Shown one piece after another: positions 1 to 6,388 of a DNA stretch of 6,388 nucleotides (positions within the stretch are counted from its first letter, which is position 1; the number at the start of each line of letters is the position of its first letter). The notes below the pieces were generated by a model. It had not been told where the DNA came from. It saw only the letters and a program-made list of their open reading frames with translations, and ran no database searches. The position numbers were made by a program, and so were the translations under genes. Origin of the DNA: Sulfurovum sp. (GTDB lineage: Bacteria > Campylobacterota > Campylobacteria > Campylobacterales > Sulfurovaceae); contig JALTYW010000021.1 in assembly GCA_027046415.1 (NCBI GenBank), positions 1-6,388 of the forward strand, in the 5' to 3' direction.

Positions 1-27
1 GTCTCTATAACTGAAAAACTTACAAAC

Positions 28-32
28 GGAGG
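28..32 (+). promoter_or_regulatory. Shine-Dalgarno site of napA
   Basis: GGAGG lies seven bases before the ATG at position 40, a near-ideal ribosome binding site that fixes the napA start. It is one of the three strong sites in the window. Only 39 bases precede napA here, so the operon promoter cannot be judged. Confidence 0.8.
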
Positions 33-39
33 AAGTAAT

Positions 40-2883
40 ATGGCTTTGAATAGACGAGAATTTCTCAAAAGCGCCGCTGCCGCATCGGCAGCCAGCGCTG
101 TAGGGATTGCTGTTCCGTCCAACCTTCAGGCAGCTGCAACAGATGCAGAGAAGGGTTGGCGATGGGACAAGGCGGCGTGCCGTTTCTGTGGTACGGGGTG
201 TGGTATCATGCTTGCGACCAAAGAGGGCAGGATCGTTGCGGTCAAGGGTGACCCCGCAGCTCCGGTTAACAGAGGGCTGAACTGTATCAAAGGGTACTTC
301 AACGCCAAGATCATGTACGGTGCGGACAGACTCAAAACGCCGTTGCTGCGTATGAATGACAAAGGCGAGTTTGACAAAAAAGGAAAATTCAGACCGGTCA
401 GCTGGAAGCGTGCCTTTGATGAGATGGAAAAACATGCCAAAAAGGCACTCAAAGCAAGTGGACCTGAAGGTGTAGCGGTATTTGCATCGGGTCAATATAC
501 CATTATGGAAGGGTATGCGGCACAGAAGATGATGAAGGGCGGTTTCCGCTCCAATGCCATCGACCCCAATGCGCGTCACTGTATGGCATCAGCGGTTGTC
601 GGATTCTATCAGACATTCGGTGTGGATGAACCTTCAGGATGTTATGACGACATTGAAATCACCGATACCATCGTTACCTGGGGATCAAATATGGCAGAGA
701 TGCACCCGATCCTCTGGTCACGTGTAACAGACAGAAAGCTTTCCAACCCCGATAAAGTGAAAGTGGTCAATATCCAGACATACACACATAGAACATGTGA
801 CCTGGGTGATTTCAACATTATCTTCTCGCCTAACACCGATCTTGCTATCTGGAACTATCTTGCCAGAGAGATTGTTTACCGTGACAAGAAAGGTGGTGGT
901 ACCGAAGATATCATCGACTGGGATTTTGTCAATAAACATACCGTCTTTGCAGCTGGTCCGGTCAATATCGGTTACGGTATGAGACGAAAAGGCGAAAAAT
1001 CTCTGACTCCGGTCAGACCGGACGGCAGTGCGGGTAAATACTCTGCAAAAGAGATGGAGACCATCAACAAAGAGATGGAAAAAACAATCTCTGCAAAAGA
1101 GGCACCTGCACTTGCGCCGTATGGTAAAAAAGAGGGTGATGTATTGAAAAATACACCGGGTACGCTCAAGCACTGGGAGATCTCCTTTGAAGACTATAAA
1201 AAGTCACTTGAGCCGTATACGCTCGACTATGTAGCAAAAATTGCCAAAGGTGATCCAAATGAATCACTTGAAAGCTTCAAGAAAAAGCTTCAAATGTTGG
1301 CAGATCTCTATATTGAAAAAGACAGAAAAGTAGTCTCTTTCTGGACCATGGGTATGAACCAGCACACCAGAGGAACATGGGTCAACACGCTCTCTTACAA
1401 TGTCCACTTCATGCTTAACAAGCAGGCAAAACCGGGTTCTGGAGCCTTCTCTCTAACAGGTCAGCCTTCAGCATGTGGTACTGCGCGTGAGGTTGGTACC
1501 TTCTGTCACAGACTCCCTGCCGATATGATGGTAAAAAACCCGAAACACAGAGCACACGCAGAGAAAGTATGGGGTGTTCCGGCAGGTACACTCAACCCGG
1601 TAGGGAACCAGCATATCATGAAGATCCACAGAGATATCGAAGATGGTGTGGTTAAATTTGCATGGGTGAACGTATGTAATGCCTATCAGGATTCGGCAAG
1701 TGCAAGCCACTGGATCAAAGCGGCGCGTGAGATGGACAACTTCATCGTCACTTCAGATGGGTACCCCGGTATCTCAGCGATGGTTTCCGATCTTGTCCTC
1801 CCATCAGCAATGATCTATGAGAAGTGGGGAGCGTACGGTAATGCAGAGCGACGAACACAGCACTGGAGACAGCAGGTACTGCCTGTAGGGGATGCAATGT
1901 CCGATACTTGGCAGTGGGTCGAGTTCTCCAAGCGCTTTACAGTAAAAGATCTTTGGGGTCCTTATACGCTCAGAAACGGCAAAAAGCTGCCTGATGTACG
2001 TAAAGATGCCAAGAAGATGGGATACAATGACGATACAACGATGTATGAGATCCTCTTTGCGAATGCAAAAGCGAAGAAGAACTACCCGCTTCGACTCAAT
2101 GAGTTCCCGCAAAAAGGGTATGACAACTCAGAGGCACTGGGTGACAGCCGAAATGTTCTCGGTTCGGATGGAAAAGTCTTTAAAGGCTACGGCTTCATGA
2201 TTCAGGAGTATCTCTTTGAAGAGTATGCAAGTTTCGGTCGCGGACACGGACATGACCTTGCACCGTTCAATGTCTACCATAAGGTAAGAGGATTGAAATG
2301 GCCGGTTGTTGACGGTAAAGAGACACAGTGGCGATTTAACGTCAAGTATGACCCATATGCAGCCAAAGCCAACCCAGGCGGAGATTTTGCATTCTATGGT
2401 CCATTGGCAAAAGCGTTGCCTCAAGGTGATCTCAACGGTATCAAAGACAAGAAGAAAAAACCGCTGCCAAACAAAGCGAAGATCTTTGCAAGACCATACA
2501 TGGATCCACCGGAAATGCCAAACAAAGAGTACGATACATGGCTCTGTACAGGACGTGTGCTTGAACACTGGCACTCTGGAACGATGACTATGCGTGTACC
2601 GGAACTCTACCGTGCGGTACCTGAAGCACTCTGCTATATGCATCCAAACGATGCCAAAGCAAAAGGTGTCAAGCGCGGTGAGTTGGTATGGGTGGAATCA
2701 CGCCGTGGCAAGGTCAAGGCGCGTGTCGAGACCAGAGGACGTAACAGACCGCCTCAGGGACTGGTATTTGTGCCATGGTTCGATGAAAAAGTCTTTATCA
2801 ACAAAGTAACACTTGATGCAACCTGTCCAATGAGTAAACAGACAGACTATAAAAAGTGTGCAGTGAAGATTTATAAGGCGTAA
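40..2883 (+). CDS. napA: Periplasmic nitrate reductase catalytic subunit NapA
   Basis: NapA reduces nitrate to nitrite in the periplasm, using one [4Fe-4S] cluster and a Mo-bis-molybdopterin guanine dinucleotide cofactor. The 947-residue protein begins with a Tat signal (NRREFLK at residues 4-10, then an Ala-rich hydrophobic stretch to about residue 33), so it is exported folded. Cys47, Cys50, Cys54 and Cys82 form the N-terminal cluster motif, with the conserved Lys84 of CIKGYF just after it. Cys181, in [10 protein letters not shown], is the expected Mo-ligating cysteine. The middle carries family blocks [12 protein letters not shown] (434-445) and [16 protein letters not shown] (471-486). 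[10 protein letters not shown] (about 838-847) opens the C-terminal dinucleotide-binding domain, and the end ([17 protein letters not shown]) is typical of NapA. It is longer than the roughly 830-residue enterobacterial enzyme because of insertions such as residues about 316-380, as in Campylobacterota NapA. It heads the operon; napG follows after four bases. No key residue is missing. Confidence 0.98.
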   Translation: MALNRREFLKSAAAASAASAVGIAVPSNLQAAATDAEKGWRWDKAACRFCGTGCGIMLATKEGRIVAVKGDPAAPVNRGLNCIKGYFNAKIMYGADRLKTPLLRMNDKGEFDKKGKFRPVSWKRAFDEMEKHAKKALKASGPEGVAVFASGQYTIMEGYAAQKMMKGGFRSNAIDPNARHCMASAVVGFYQTFGVDEPSGCYDDIEITDTIVTWGSNMAEMHPILWSRVTDRKLSNPDKVKVVNIQTYTHRTCDLGDFNIIFSPNTDLAIWNYLAREIVYRDKKGGGTEDIIDWDFVNKHTVFAAGPVNIGYGMRRKGEKSLTPVRPDGSAGKYSAKEMETINKEMEKTISAKEAPALAPYGKKEGDVLKNTPGTLKHWEISFEDYKKSLEPYTLDYVAKIAKGDPNESLESFKKKLQMLADLYIEKDRKVVSFWTMGMNQHTRGTWVNTLSYNVHFMLNKQAKPGSGAFSLTGQPSACGTAREVGTFCHRLPADMMVKNPKHRAHAEKVWGVPAGTLNPVGNQHIMKIHRDIEDGVVKFAWVNVCNAYQDSASASHWIKAAREMDNFIVTSDGYPGISAMVSDLVLPSAMIYEKWGAYGNAERRTQHWRQQVLPVGDAMSDTWQWVEFSKRFTVKDLWGPYTLRNGKKLPDVRKDAKKMGYNDDTTMYEILFANAKAKKNYPLRLNEFPQKGYDNSEALGDSRNVLGSDGKVFKGYGFMIQEYLFEEYASFGRGHGHDLAPFNVYHKVRGLKWPVVDGKETQWRFNVKYDPYAAKANPGGDFAFYGPLAKALPQGDLNGIKDKKKKPLPNKAKIFARPYMDPPEMPNKEYDTWLCTGRVLEHWHSGTMTMRVPELYRAVPEALCYMHPNDAKAKGVKRGELVWVESRRGKVKARVETRGRNRPPQGLVFVPWFDEKVFINKVTLDATCPMSKQTDYKKCAVKIYKA

Positions 2884-2887
2884 ATAG

Positions 2888-3724
2888 ATGGCAAACGGTT
2901 CTGACAGCAACAGACGAAAGTTCATGGCGACAACGCTTCAGAGCATAGGGCTTACCGCTCTTGGTGGCTTCCTGTGGAGTGGCTACAGTGATGAAGCCAA
3001 AGCATCGCCACTGGTACTGAGACCGCCGGGAGCACTTCCTGAGGAAGACTTTCTCAAAGCATGCATCAAGTGTGGGCTCTGTTCTGAAGCATGTGTGAAC
3101 CGTGAGAGCAATATTGACAAAGAGACAGGGAAACAGCGTCCGGGGACACTGAAAATGGCAAAAGGAGGTGACCACAAACTGATCGGTACACCATTCTTTA
3201 CGCCAAGGGATGTGCCCTGCTATATGTGTGATGATATTCCGTGTGTGCCTGTCTGTCCTTCCGGAGCGCTCAATGAAGCTTCGGTGACGAACGACAAAGG
3301 TGAGCTCGATATCAACAAAGCACAAATGGGACTGGCTGTGGTACACAAGGAGTCTTGCATCGCCTACTGGGGATTGCAGTGTGATGCGTGTTACCGTGCC
3401 TGCCCTCTGCTCGATGAGGCGATCAGTCTGGAGTATATGAAAAATGAGCGTACAGGCAAGCATGCGTTTTTATTGCCTGTGGTACATTCGGATGTTTGTA
3501 CAGGATGCGGTCTGTGTGAAAAGGCATGTGTGACCGAAAAGGCAGCAATCTTTGTGCTGCCAAGAGAACATGCGACAGGAAGAGCAGGCGATCATTACGT
3601 CAAAGGCTGGGACAAACAGGATCAGCTTAGAGCGGGAGAGAGAAAGCTTGACGAGATTGAAACCAAGACCAAGCGGAGTGAAAAGGCACCGGTTGACTAT
3701 CTGAACAGGGAGATTGAGTACTGA
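2888..3724 (+). CDS. napG: Ferredoxin-type protein NapG, periplasmic quinol-dehydrogenase subunit
   Basis: NapG partners with membrane NapH to move electrons from menaquinol toward NapB/NapA; in bacteria without NapC this pair is the main quinol-oxidising route. The 278-residue protein starts with a Tat signal (NRRKFMA at residues 8-14, hydrophobic segment to about 32, AKAS near 37-40). Four [4Fe-4S] binding sets are visible: Cys59/62/65/69, Cys111/114/119/123, Cys157/165/168/172 and Cys204/207/210/214. The third has the wide first spacing common to NapG and NapF. The C-terminal 50 residues are charged and have no cysteines. The ATG lies four bases after the napA stop, with only a weak AAGG (2875-2878) inside the end of napA, which suggests translational coupling. 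The last base of its TGA is the first base of the napH ATG. Related proteins such as MauN or DMSO reductase-type subunits are less likely given the neighbours. Confidence 0.96.
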   Translation: MANGSDSNRRKFMATTLQSIGLTALGGFLWSGYSDEAKASPLVLRPPGALPEEDFLKACIKCGLCSEACVNRESNIDKETGKQRPGTLKMAKGGDHKLIGTPFFTPRDVPCYMCDDIPCVPVCPSGALNEASVTNDKGELDINKAQMGLAVVHKESCIAYWGLQCDACYRACPLLDEAISLEYMKNERTGKHAFLLPVVHSDVCTGCGLCEKACVTEKAAIFVLPREHATGRAGDHYVKGWDKQDQLRAGERKLDEIETKTKRSEKAPVDYLNREIEY

Positions 3725-4545
3725 TGAAAAAGGTAAAATATCTTCTGCTTAGACGGGTCACACAGATTGGGCTTTTGGTGCTTTACTTTGGTGCCAATGC
3801 CTACGGCTGGCAGATACTCAAAGGGACTTTCGGATCTTCGCTGCTCTTTGGTACGATCCCGCTGGCAGACCCATATACCACCCTGCAGGTGCTGGCAACC
3901 GGGTTTGTGCTTGGCGCAGATGTACTGCTTGGTGCGGCGATCATTACGCTGTTCTATTTTGTGGTTGGCGGTAGAGCCTTTTGCAGCTGGGTGTGCCCAA
4001 TCAACATGGTGACAGACCTTGCAAACTGGCTTAGACGTGTACTCAAGCTTGATAGGGAAGAGGTGAACTACCGTTTCCTCAAACGGAGTGCACGCTACTG
4101 GATCATGGTATTGGGTTTGATCGTCTCTGCTGTGGTCGGTGTGGCGGCATTTGAGGTGCTCAGTCCTATTACGATTATGCAAAGAGGTATTATCTTTGGA
4201 TTTGGGGCAGGTATCTCAGTGATCATCGCTATCTTTCTCTTTGACCTCTTTGGGGTCAAGAACGGATGGTGTGGTCACCTCTGCCCGCTTGGAGCAGCCT
4301 ATTCGCTCATAGGCAGCAAGAGTCTGATCCGGGTGAAGCATGACCATGAAGCGTGTACGAACTGTATGGAGTGTAAAGTGGTCTGTCCTGAAAATCAGGT
4401 CTTATGGATGGTGAACAAAGAGAGTGTATCGGTAACGGATGGCGAGTGTACCAATTGCGGGCGATGCATCGATGTGTGCGGTGACAATGCATTGGGATTC
4501 AGTATCCGTACAATGGCAAAAAAACAGAAAGAAGCGGCAGCCTGA
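3724..4545 (+). CDS. napH: Membrane ferredoxin-type quinol dehydrogenase NapH
   Basis: NapH is the membrane half of the NapGH menaquinol dehydrogenase. The 273-residue sequence shows four hydrophobic segments (about residues 10-27, 58-82, 124-146 and 158-177). Two CxxxCP motifs follow the second and fourth segments (Cys87-Cys91 in CSWVCP and Cys183-Cys187 in CGHLCP), a hallmark of the NapH/NosR/CcoG-like family. The C-terminal cytoplasmic part has two ferredoxin motifs: Cys211/214/217/221 and Cys242/245/248/252. Its length matches the family. The start overlaps the napG stop by one base (TGATG). The best upstream purine run, AGGGAG at 3707-3712, is 11 bases away, so coupling to napG translation is likely. 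No napC-type tetraheme quinol dehydrogenase is seen in the window, in keeping with NapGH as the electron input. Confidence 0.96.
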   Translation: MKKVKYLLLRRVTQIGLLVLYFGANAYGWQILKGTFGSSLLFGTIPLADPYTTLQVLATGFVLGADVLLGAAIITLFYFVVGGRAFCSWVCPINMVTDLANWLRRVLKLDREEVNYRFLKRSARYWIMVLGLIVSAVVGVAAFEVLSPITIMQRGIIFGFGAGISVIIAIFLFDLFGVKNGWCGHLCPLGAAYSLIGSKSLIRVKHDHEACTNCMECKVVCPENQVLWMVNKESVSVTDGECTNCGRCIDVCGDNALGFSIRTMAKKQKEAAA

Positions 4546-4566
4546 AAAGGTTACGGATAAACAATT

Positions 4567-4573
4567 AAAGGAG
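4567..4573 (+). promoter_or_regulatory. Shine-Dalgarno site of the small cytochrome c gene
   Basis: AAAGGAG ends five bases before the ATG at 4579. It lies in the 33-base gap after napH, the largest gap in the operon. No hairpin or convincing promoter is visible in that gap. Confidence 0.75.
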
Positions 4574-4578
4574 CAAAA

Positions 4579-4866
4579 ATGAAAACAGTGATCAAAGTAA
4601 TGGCAGTAGGTGTACTGATGGGAACAACGGCAATGTATGCGGCAAGTACAGCAGCGTGTGCCGGATGTCACGGAGCTGATTTTGGAAAATCAGCCATGGG
4701 AAAATCGAAGATTGTCAAAGATATGTCCAAAGAGGATATCGTTGCAGCACTCAAAGGCTATAAAGCAGGTACGTACGGCGGTGCGATGAAAACTATCATG
4801 CAGGGGCAGGTCAAAGCCCTTTCCGATGCTGATATTGAAGCAATCGCGGCTGAAATCAAAAAATAA
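4579..4866 (+). CDS. Small periplasmic monoheme cytochrome c (c553-like, class I)
   Basis: The product is a 95-residue exported electron carrier. A Sec signal peptide covers about residues 1-22 (Lys near the start, hydrophobic core, then YAAS). One heme c site is present, CAGCH at residues 27-31, with Cys27 and Cys30 for covalent attachment and His31 as the proximal ligand. The sixth ligand is probably a methionine in YGGAMKTIM (Met70 or Met74), as in c553 proteins. The C-terminal helix LSDADIEAIAAEIKK is typical of small class I cytochromes. Mature size is about 73 residues. It sits between napH and napB, so a role shuttling electrons between a quinol dehydrogenase and the nitrate reductase is inferred, not shown. 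From residue 22 onward it matches the N-terminal domain of the next gene at 63 of 74 positions. It could instead serve another oxidase or reductase. Confidence 0.93.
   Translation: MKTVIKVMAVGVLMGTTAMYAASTAACAGCHGADFGKSAMGKSKIVKDMSKEDIVAALKGYKAGTYGGAMKTIMQGQVKALSDADIEAIAAEIKK
4642..4863 (+). repeat. Direct repeat copy 1: stand-alone cytochrome domain
   Basis: This 222-base stretch, coding the mature cytochrome c, is repeated in the same frame 306 bases downstream at 4948-5169. The copies share a 33-base exact block around the heme site (4642-4674 with 4948-4980) and a 24-base exact block around YGGAMK (4768-4791 with 5074-5097). The signal-peptide regions upstream are much less alike. Confidence 0.9.
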
Positions 4867-4874
4867 GAGGGAGG
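4867..4874 (+). promoter_or_regulatory. Shine-Dalgarno site of the cytochrome-napB fusion gene
   Basis: GAGGGAGG starts right after the stop codon of the preceding cytochrome gene. It is seven bases from the ATG at 4882 but only four from the GTG at 4879, which favours the ATG as the real start. Confidence 0.75.
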
Positions 4875-4881
4875 TTACGTG

Positions 4882-5850
4882 ATGAAACGAACAATGAAAC
4901 TTTTGGCAGTCGGTTCACTACTCGCTGCTTCAGCCTTGTATGGCAGTGCAAGTACAGCAGCGTGTGCCGGATGTCACGGACAGCATTTTGAGAAAAAGGC
5001 GATGGGGAAATCCAAAGTTGTTAAGGATATGAGCAAAGCGGATATTGTGGCGGCGCTTAAGGGCTATAAAGCCGGTACGTACGGCGGTGCGATGAAAGGT
5101 ATTATGGCAGGGCAGGTCAAAGCACTTTCCGATGCTGATATAGAAGCGATTGCTACTACCATAAAAGGCGGTGCCGGGGTACCGACTGACAAAGCAACAG
5201 AACATGCGGCTGCAGCGGCAGTGGCAGCGGCAGCCGTGATTGACATTAACGCCAAAGCATGTGATCCAAAAAGGATCGAAAAAGAGGATCTTGGTAATAA
5301 AAAAGAGGTTGATGAAACAGTACTTGGACTTCGAAAAACATCCCTTTTTCAAGAGGACAATGTAGCACCTCCGGCTGTAAAAAATGACAGACCGGCACCG
5401 GGTGCGGCACAGAGATTTGAGCGTGCCTATGTCAATGCACCGCCAATGATCCCACACTCTGTAGAAGGACTGCTGCCAATCACCAAAGACAATAACCAGT
5501 GTCTTGGGTGTCATATGCCTGATGTGGCAAAAAGTATGGGTGCGACACCGATTCCGGCAACCCACTTCACTAACTACAGACCTGAAACCGTACTCAAAAA
5601 CGGTGAACTTGTCAAAGAGGGGAAAGTAGTTGGACTTAAGGGTGATATTGGCAACGTCGGTGATATCAAACTGGCAAAGAAGAAAAAGCTGAACCATCTC
5701 TATCAGGGAAGATTCAACTGTTCTCAGTGTCATGCCCCACAGGCAAATGTGGATACTGCAGTTGCCAATACGTTTAAACCGGATGGTTTGGTTGGAGACC
5801 TGAAAGCCAAGTCCAATTTGGCAGATATGATGGATGACGGTGTTCAGTAG
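4882..5850 (+). CDS. napB: Cytochrome c553-NapB fusion: triheme electron-transfer subunit of nitrate reductase
   Basis: NapB is the diheme cytochrome that feeds electrons to NapA; here it carries an extra N-terminal heme domain. Numbering is from the GTG at 4879 (323 residues); the ATG at 4882 is preferred for ribosome-site spacing and removes one residue. Residues 1-24 are a Sec signal peptide. Residues 24-97 form a c553-like domain with CAGCH at 29-33 and candidate Met ligands 72 and 76. An Ala-rich linker runs from about 98 to 124. The NapB part follows: LGLRKTSLF (149-157), PPMIPHS (188-194), heme site CLGCH (208-212), ATHF (227-230), heme site CSQCH (281-285) with APQA, then VANTF (295-299). 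His193, His229 and His273 are candidate distal ligands for the bis-His hemes. Ordinary NapB is roughly half this length, so the extension is real. The frame is open with no stop between domains. Processing into separate cytochromes cannot be excluded. Confidence 0.94.
   Translation: MKRTMKLLAVGSLLAASALYGSASTAACAGCHGQHFEKKAMGKSKVVKDMSKADIVAALKGYKAGTYGGAMKGIMAGQVKALSDADIEAIATTIKGGAGVPTDKATEHAAAAAVAAAAVIDINAKACDPKRIEKEDLGNKKEVDETVLGLRKTSLFQEDNVAPPAVKNDRPAPGAAQRFERAYVNAPPMIPHSVEGLLPITKDNNQCLGCHMPDVAKSMGATPIPATHFTNYRPETVLKNGELVKEGKVVGLKGDIGNVGDIKLAKKKKLNHLYQGRFNCSQCHAPQANVDTAVANTFKPDGLVGDLKAKSNLADMMDDGVQ
4948..5169 (+). repeat. Direct repeat copy 2: cytochrome domain fused to NapB
   Basis: This is the second copy of the 222-base cytochrome-coding repeat, coding residues 24-97 of the fusion protein. 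The copies differ at 11 of 74 residues, four of them clustered just after the heme motif (ADFGKS versus QHFEKK). The offset of 306 bases is a whole number of codons, so recombination between copies would keep the frame. Confidence 0.9.
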
Positions 5851-6365
5851 TGACAGACAGAAGAGCACTTTTTACCTCTTTTGCCAGAGGGCTGGGGCAT
5901 ACGGAGGAGGCATTTGCCTCTCTCGTACGACCACCCTACAGCCAAAGCGAATCTCTTTTTCAGAGTGAGTGTCCGGCATGTCAAAGCAAAGCCTGTGTCA
6001 CTTCCTGTGATGAAAAGATCATCGTGATCACAGATGAGGGTACGCCGACACTGACCTTTAAGCAAAACGGGTGTACCTTTTGTGATGCATGTGCCGTCGC
6101 ATGTGAAGCGGATGTACTCTCTCTGGAAAAGGGGCAGAACAGCACCTGGCTTAATGCAGTGTTCAAAATATCGCTCGATGCCTGTGTAGCGCACCACGGG
6201 GTGATCTGTCACAGCTGTAAAGAGCCGTGCATCGATGATGCCATTTTGTTCAATGGACTCTTTAACCCTGTTATCGATGATAAAAAGTGCACTGCTTGTG
6301 GCTTCTGTATGGCACGATGCCCTACACAGGCAATCAGCTATGAAGCATTTGCATTGGAAGCATGA
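5850..6365 (+). CDS. napF: Cytoplasmic ferredoxin-type protein NapF
   Basis: NapF is a cytoplasmic Fe-S protein that interacts with NapA and has been linked to its cofactor maturation before Tat export. The 171-residue protein has no signal peptide. Its N terminus has the NapF-style RRALF (residues 4-8) and RPPYS (27-31). Sixteen cysteines fall into four [4Fe-4S] sets: Cys41/44/49/53, Cys75/78/81/85, Cys112/120/123/127 and Cys147/150/153/157. The first set has Cx2Cx4Cx3C spacing rather than the Cx2Cx2Cx3C of the second and fourth. The start is a GTG whose G is the last base of the napB TAG (TAGTG). There is no good ribosome site, so translation probably depends on re-initiation after napB. 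No other in-frame start fits the conserved N terminus. The size is normal for the family. Confidence 0.94.
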   Translation: MTDRRALFTSFARGLGHTEEAFASLVRPPYSQSESLFQSECPACQSKACVTSCDEKIIVITDEGTPTLTFKQNGCTFCDACAVACEADVLSLEKGQNSTWLNAVFKISLDACVAHHGVICHSCKEPCIDDAILFNGLFNPVIDDKKCTACGFCMARCPTQAISYEAFALEA

Positions 6366-6388
6366 AACAAGAGGGTACCCTTTAAAAA
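6366..6388 (+). other. Short tail after napF with a 10-base palindrome
   Basis: Only 23 bases follow napF. They contain the perfect palindrome AGGGTACCCT (6372-6381), then TTTAAAAA. The palindrome has no loop, so it is a poor terminator stem. An ATG at 6362 overlapping the napF stop reaches TAA after seven codons and is not a gene. Nothing more can be said before the window ends. Confidence 0.4.

Noticed and set aside
6..11. TATAAC as a possible -10 promoter element before napA
   Set aside because: No -35 region can be seen because the window starts five bases earlier, and such AT-rich hexamers are common by chance.
718..1173. Reverse-strand open frame (151 codons) inside napA
   Set aside because: Low-complexity Cys/Phe-rich translation, no family resemblance, antisense to the conserved NapA sequence.
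2798..3463. Reverse-strand open frame (221 codons) opposite the end of napA and most of napG
   Set aside because: No known motif and of odd composition; it lies across two certain genes on the other strand and their junction.
4546..4578. Possible internal promoter or hairpin between napH and the cytochrome gene
   Set aside because: The 33-base gap holds a ribosome site but no clear -35/-10 pair and no inverted repeat.
4879..4881. GTG at 4879 as start of the cytochrome-napB fusion
   Set aside because: It is only four bases from GAGGGAGG; the ATG three bases on has better spacing and is the commoner codon. The difference is one residue in the signal peptide.
4930..5868. Long reverse-strand open frame (312 codons) opposite the cytochrome-napB fusion
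   Set aside because: Its product is Cys-, Arg- and Phe-rich with no recognisable domain, has no ribosome site, and fully overlaps a gene with clear heme motifs. It is a by-product of codon bias on the plus strand.
6372..6388. AGGGTACCCT plus following T/A run as a rho-independent terminator
   Set aside because: The palindrome has no loop, giving at most a four-pair stem with a two-base loop, and only three T follow.

Overview
The window is a compact, all-plus-strand operon for periplasmic nitrate reduction (Nap): napA, napG, napH, a small monoheme cytochrome c, a napB gene fused to a second copy of that cytochrome, and napF. The order A-G-H-(c)-B-F, the lack of napC, the NapGH quinol-oxidising pair and the extra-long NapA are typical of Campylobacterota (formerly Epsilonproteobacteria). 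The moderate base composition fits a Sulfurovum-like or related sulfur/hydrogen-oxidising member better than a very AT-rich genus, but the genus is a guess.

Layout: positions 1-39 hold the end of an upstream region and a strong ribosome binding site. Then come napA (40-2883), napG (2888-3724), napH (3724-4545), a c553-like cytochrome (4579-4866), the cytochrome c553-NapB fusion (4882-5850, with an alternative GTG start at 4879) and napF (5850-6365). Gaps are 0 to 33 bases, and two junctions overlap by one base. No RNA gene, mobile element or CRISPR array is visible, and no convincing terminator. The window stops 23 bases after napF, so any napL/napD genes would lie outside it.

How the genes work together (family knowledge plus inference): NapH (membrane, four [4Fe-4S]) and NapG (Tat-exported, four [4Fe-4S]) oxidise menaquinol. 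Electrons pass through c-type cytochromes to NapB, then to the [4Fe-4S]/Mo-bis-MGD catalytic subunit NapA, which reduces nitrate to nitrite in the periplasm. NapF is a cytoplasmic Fe-S protein linked to NapA maturation.

The unusual part is 4579-5850. A stand-alone monoheme cytochrome is followed directly by a near-identical cytochrome domain (63 of 74 residues the same, with a 33-base exact direct repeat) joined through an Ala-rich linker to the diheme NapB. The predicted product is a triheme NapB. This looks like a fairly recent tandem duplication and fusion that wires a dedicated c553 into the nitrate reductase.
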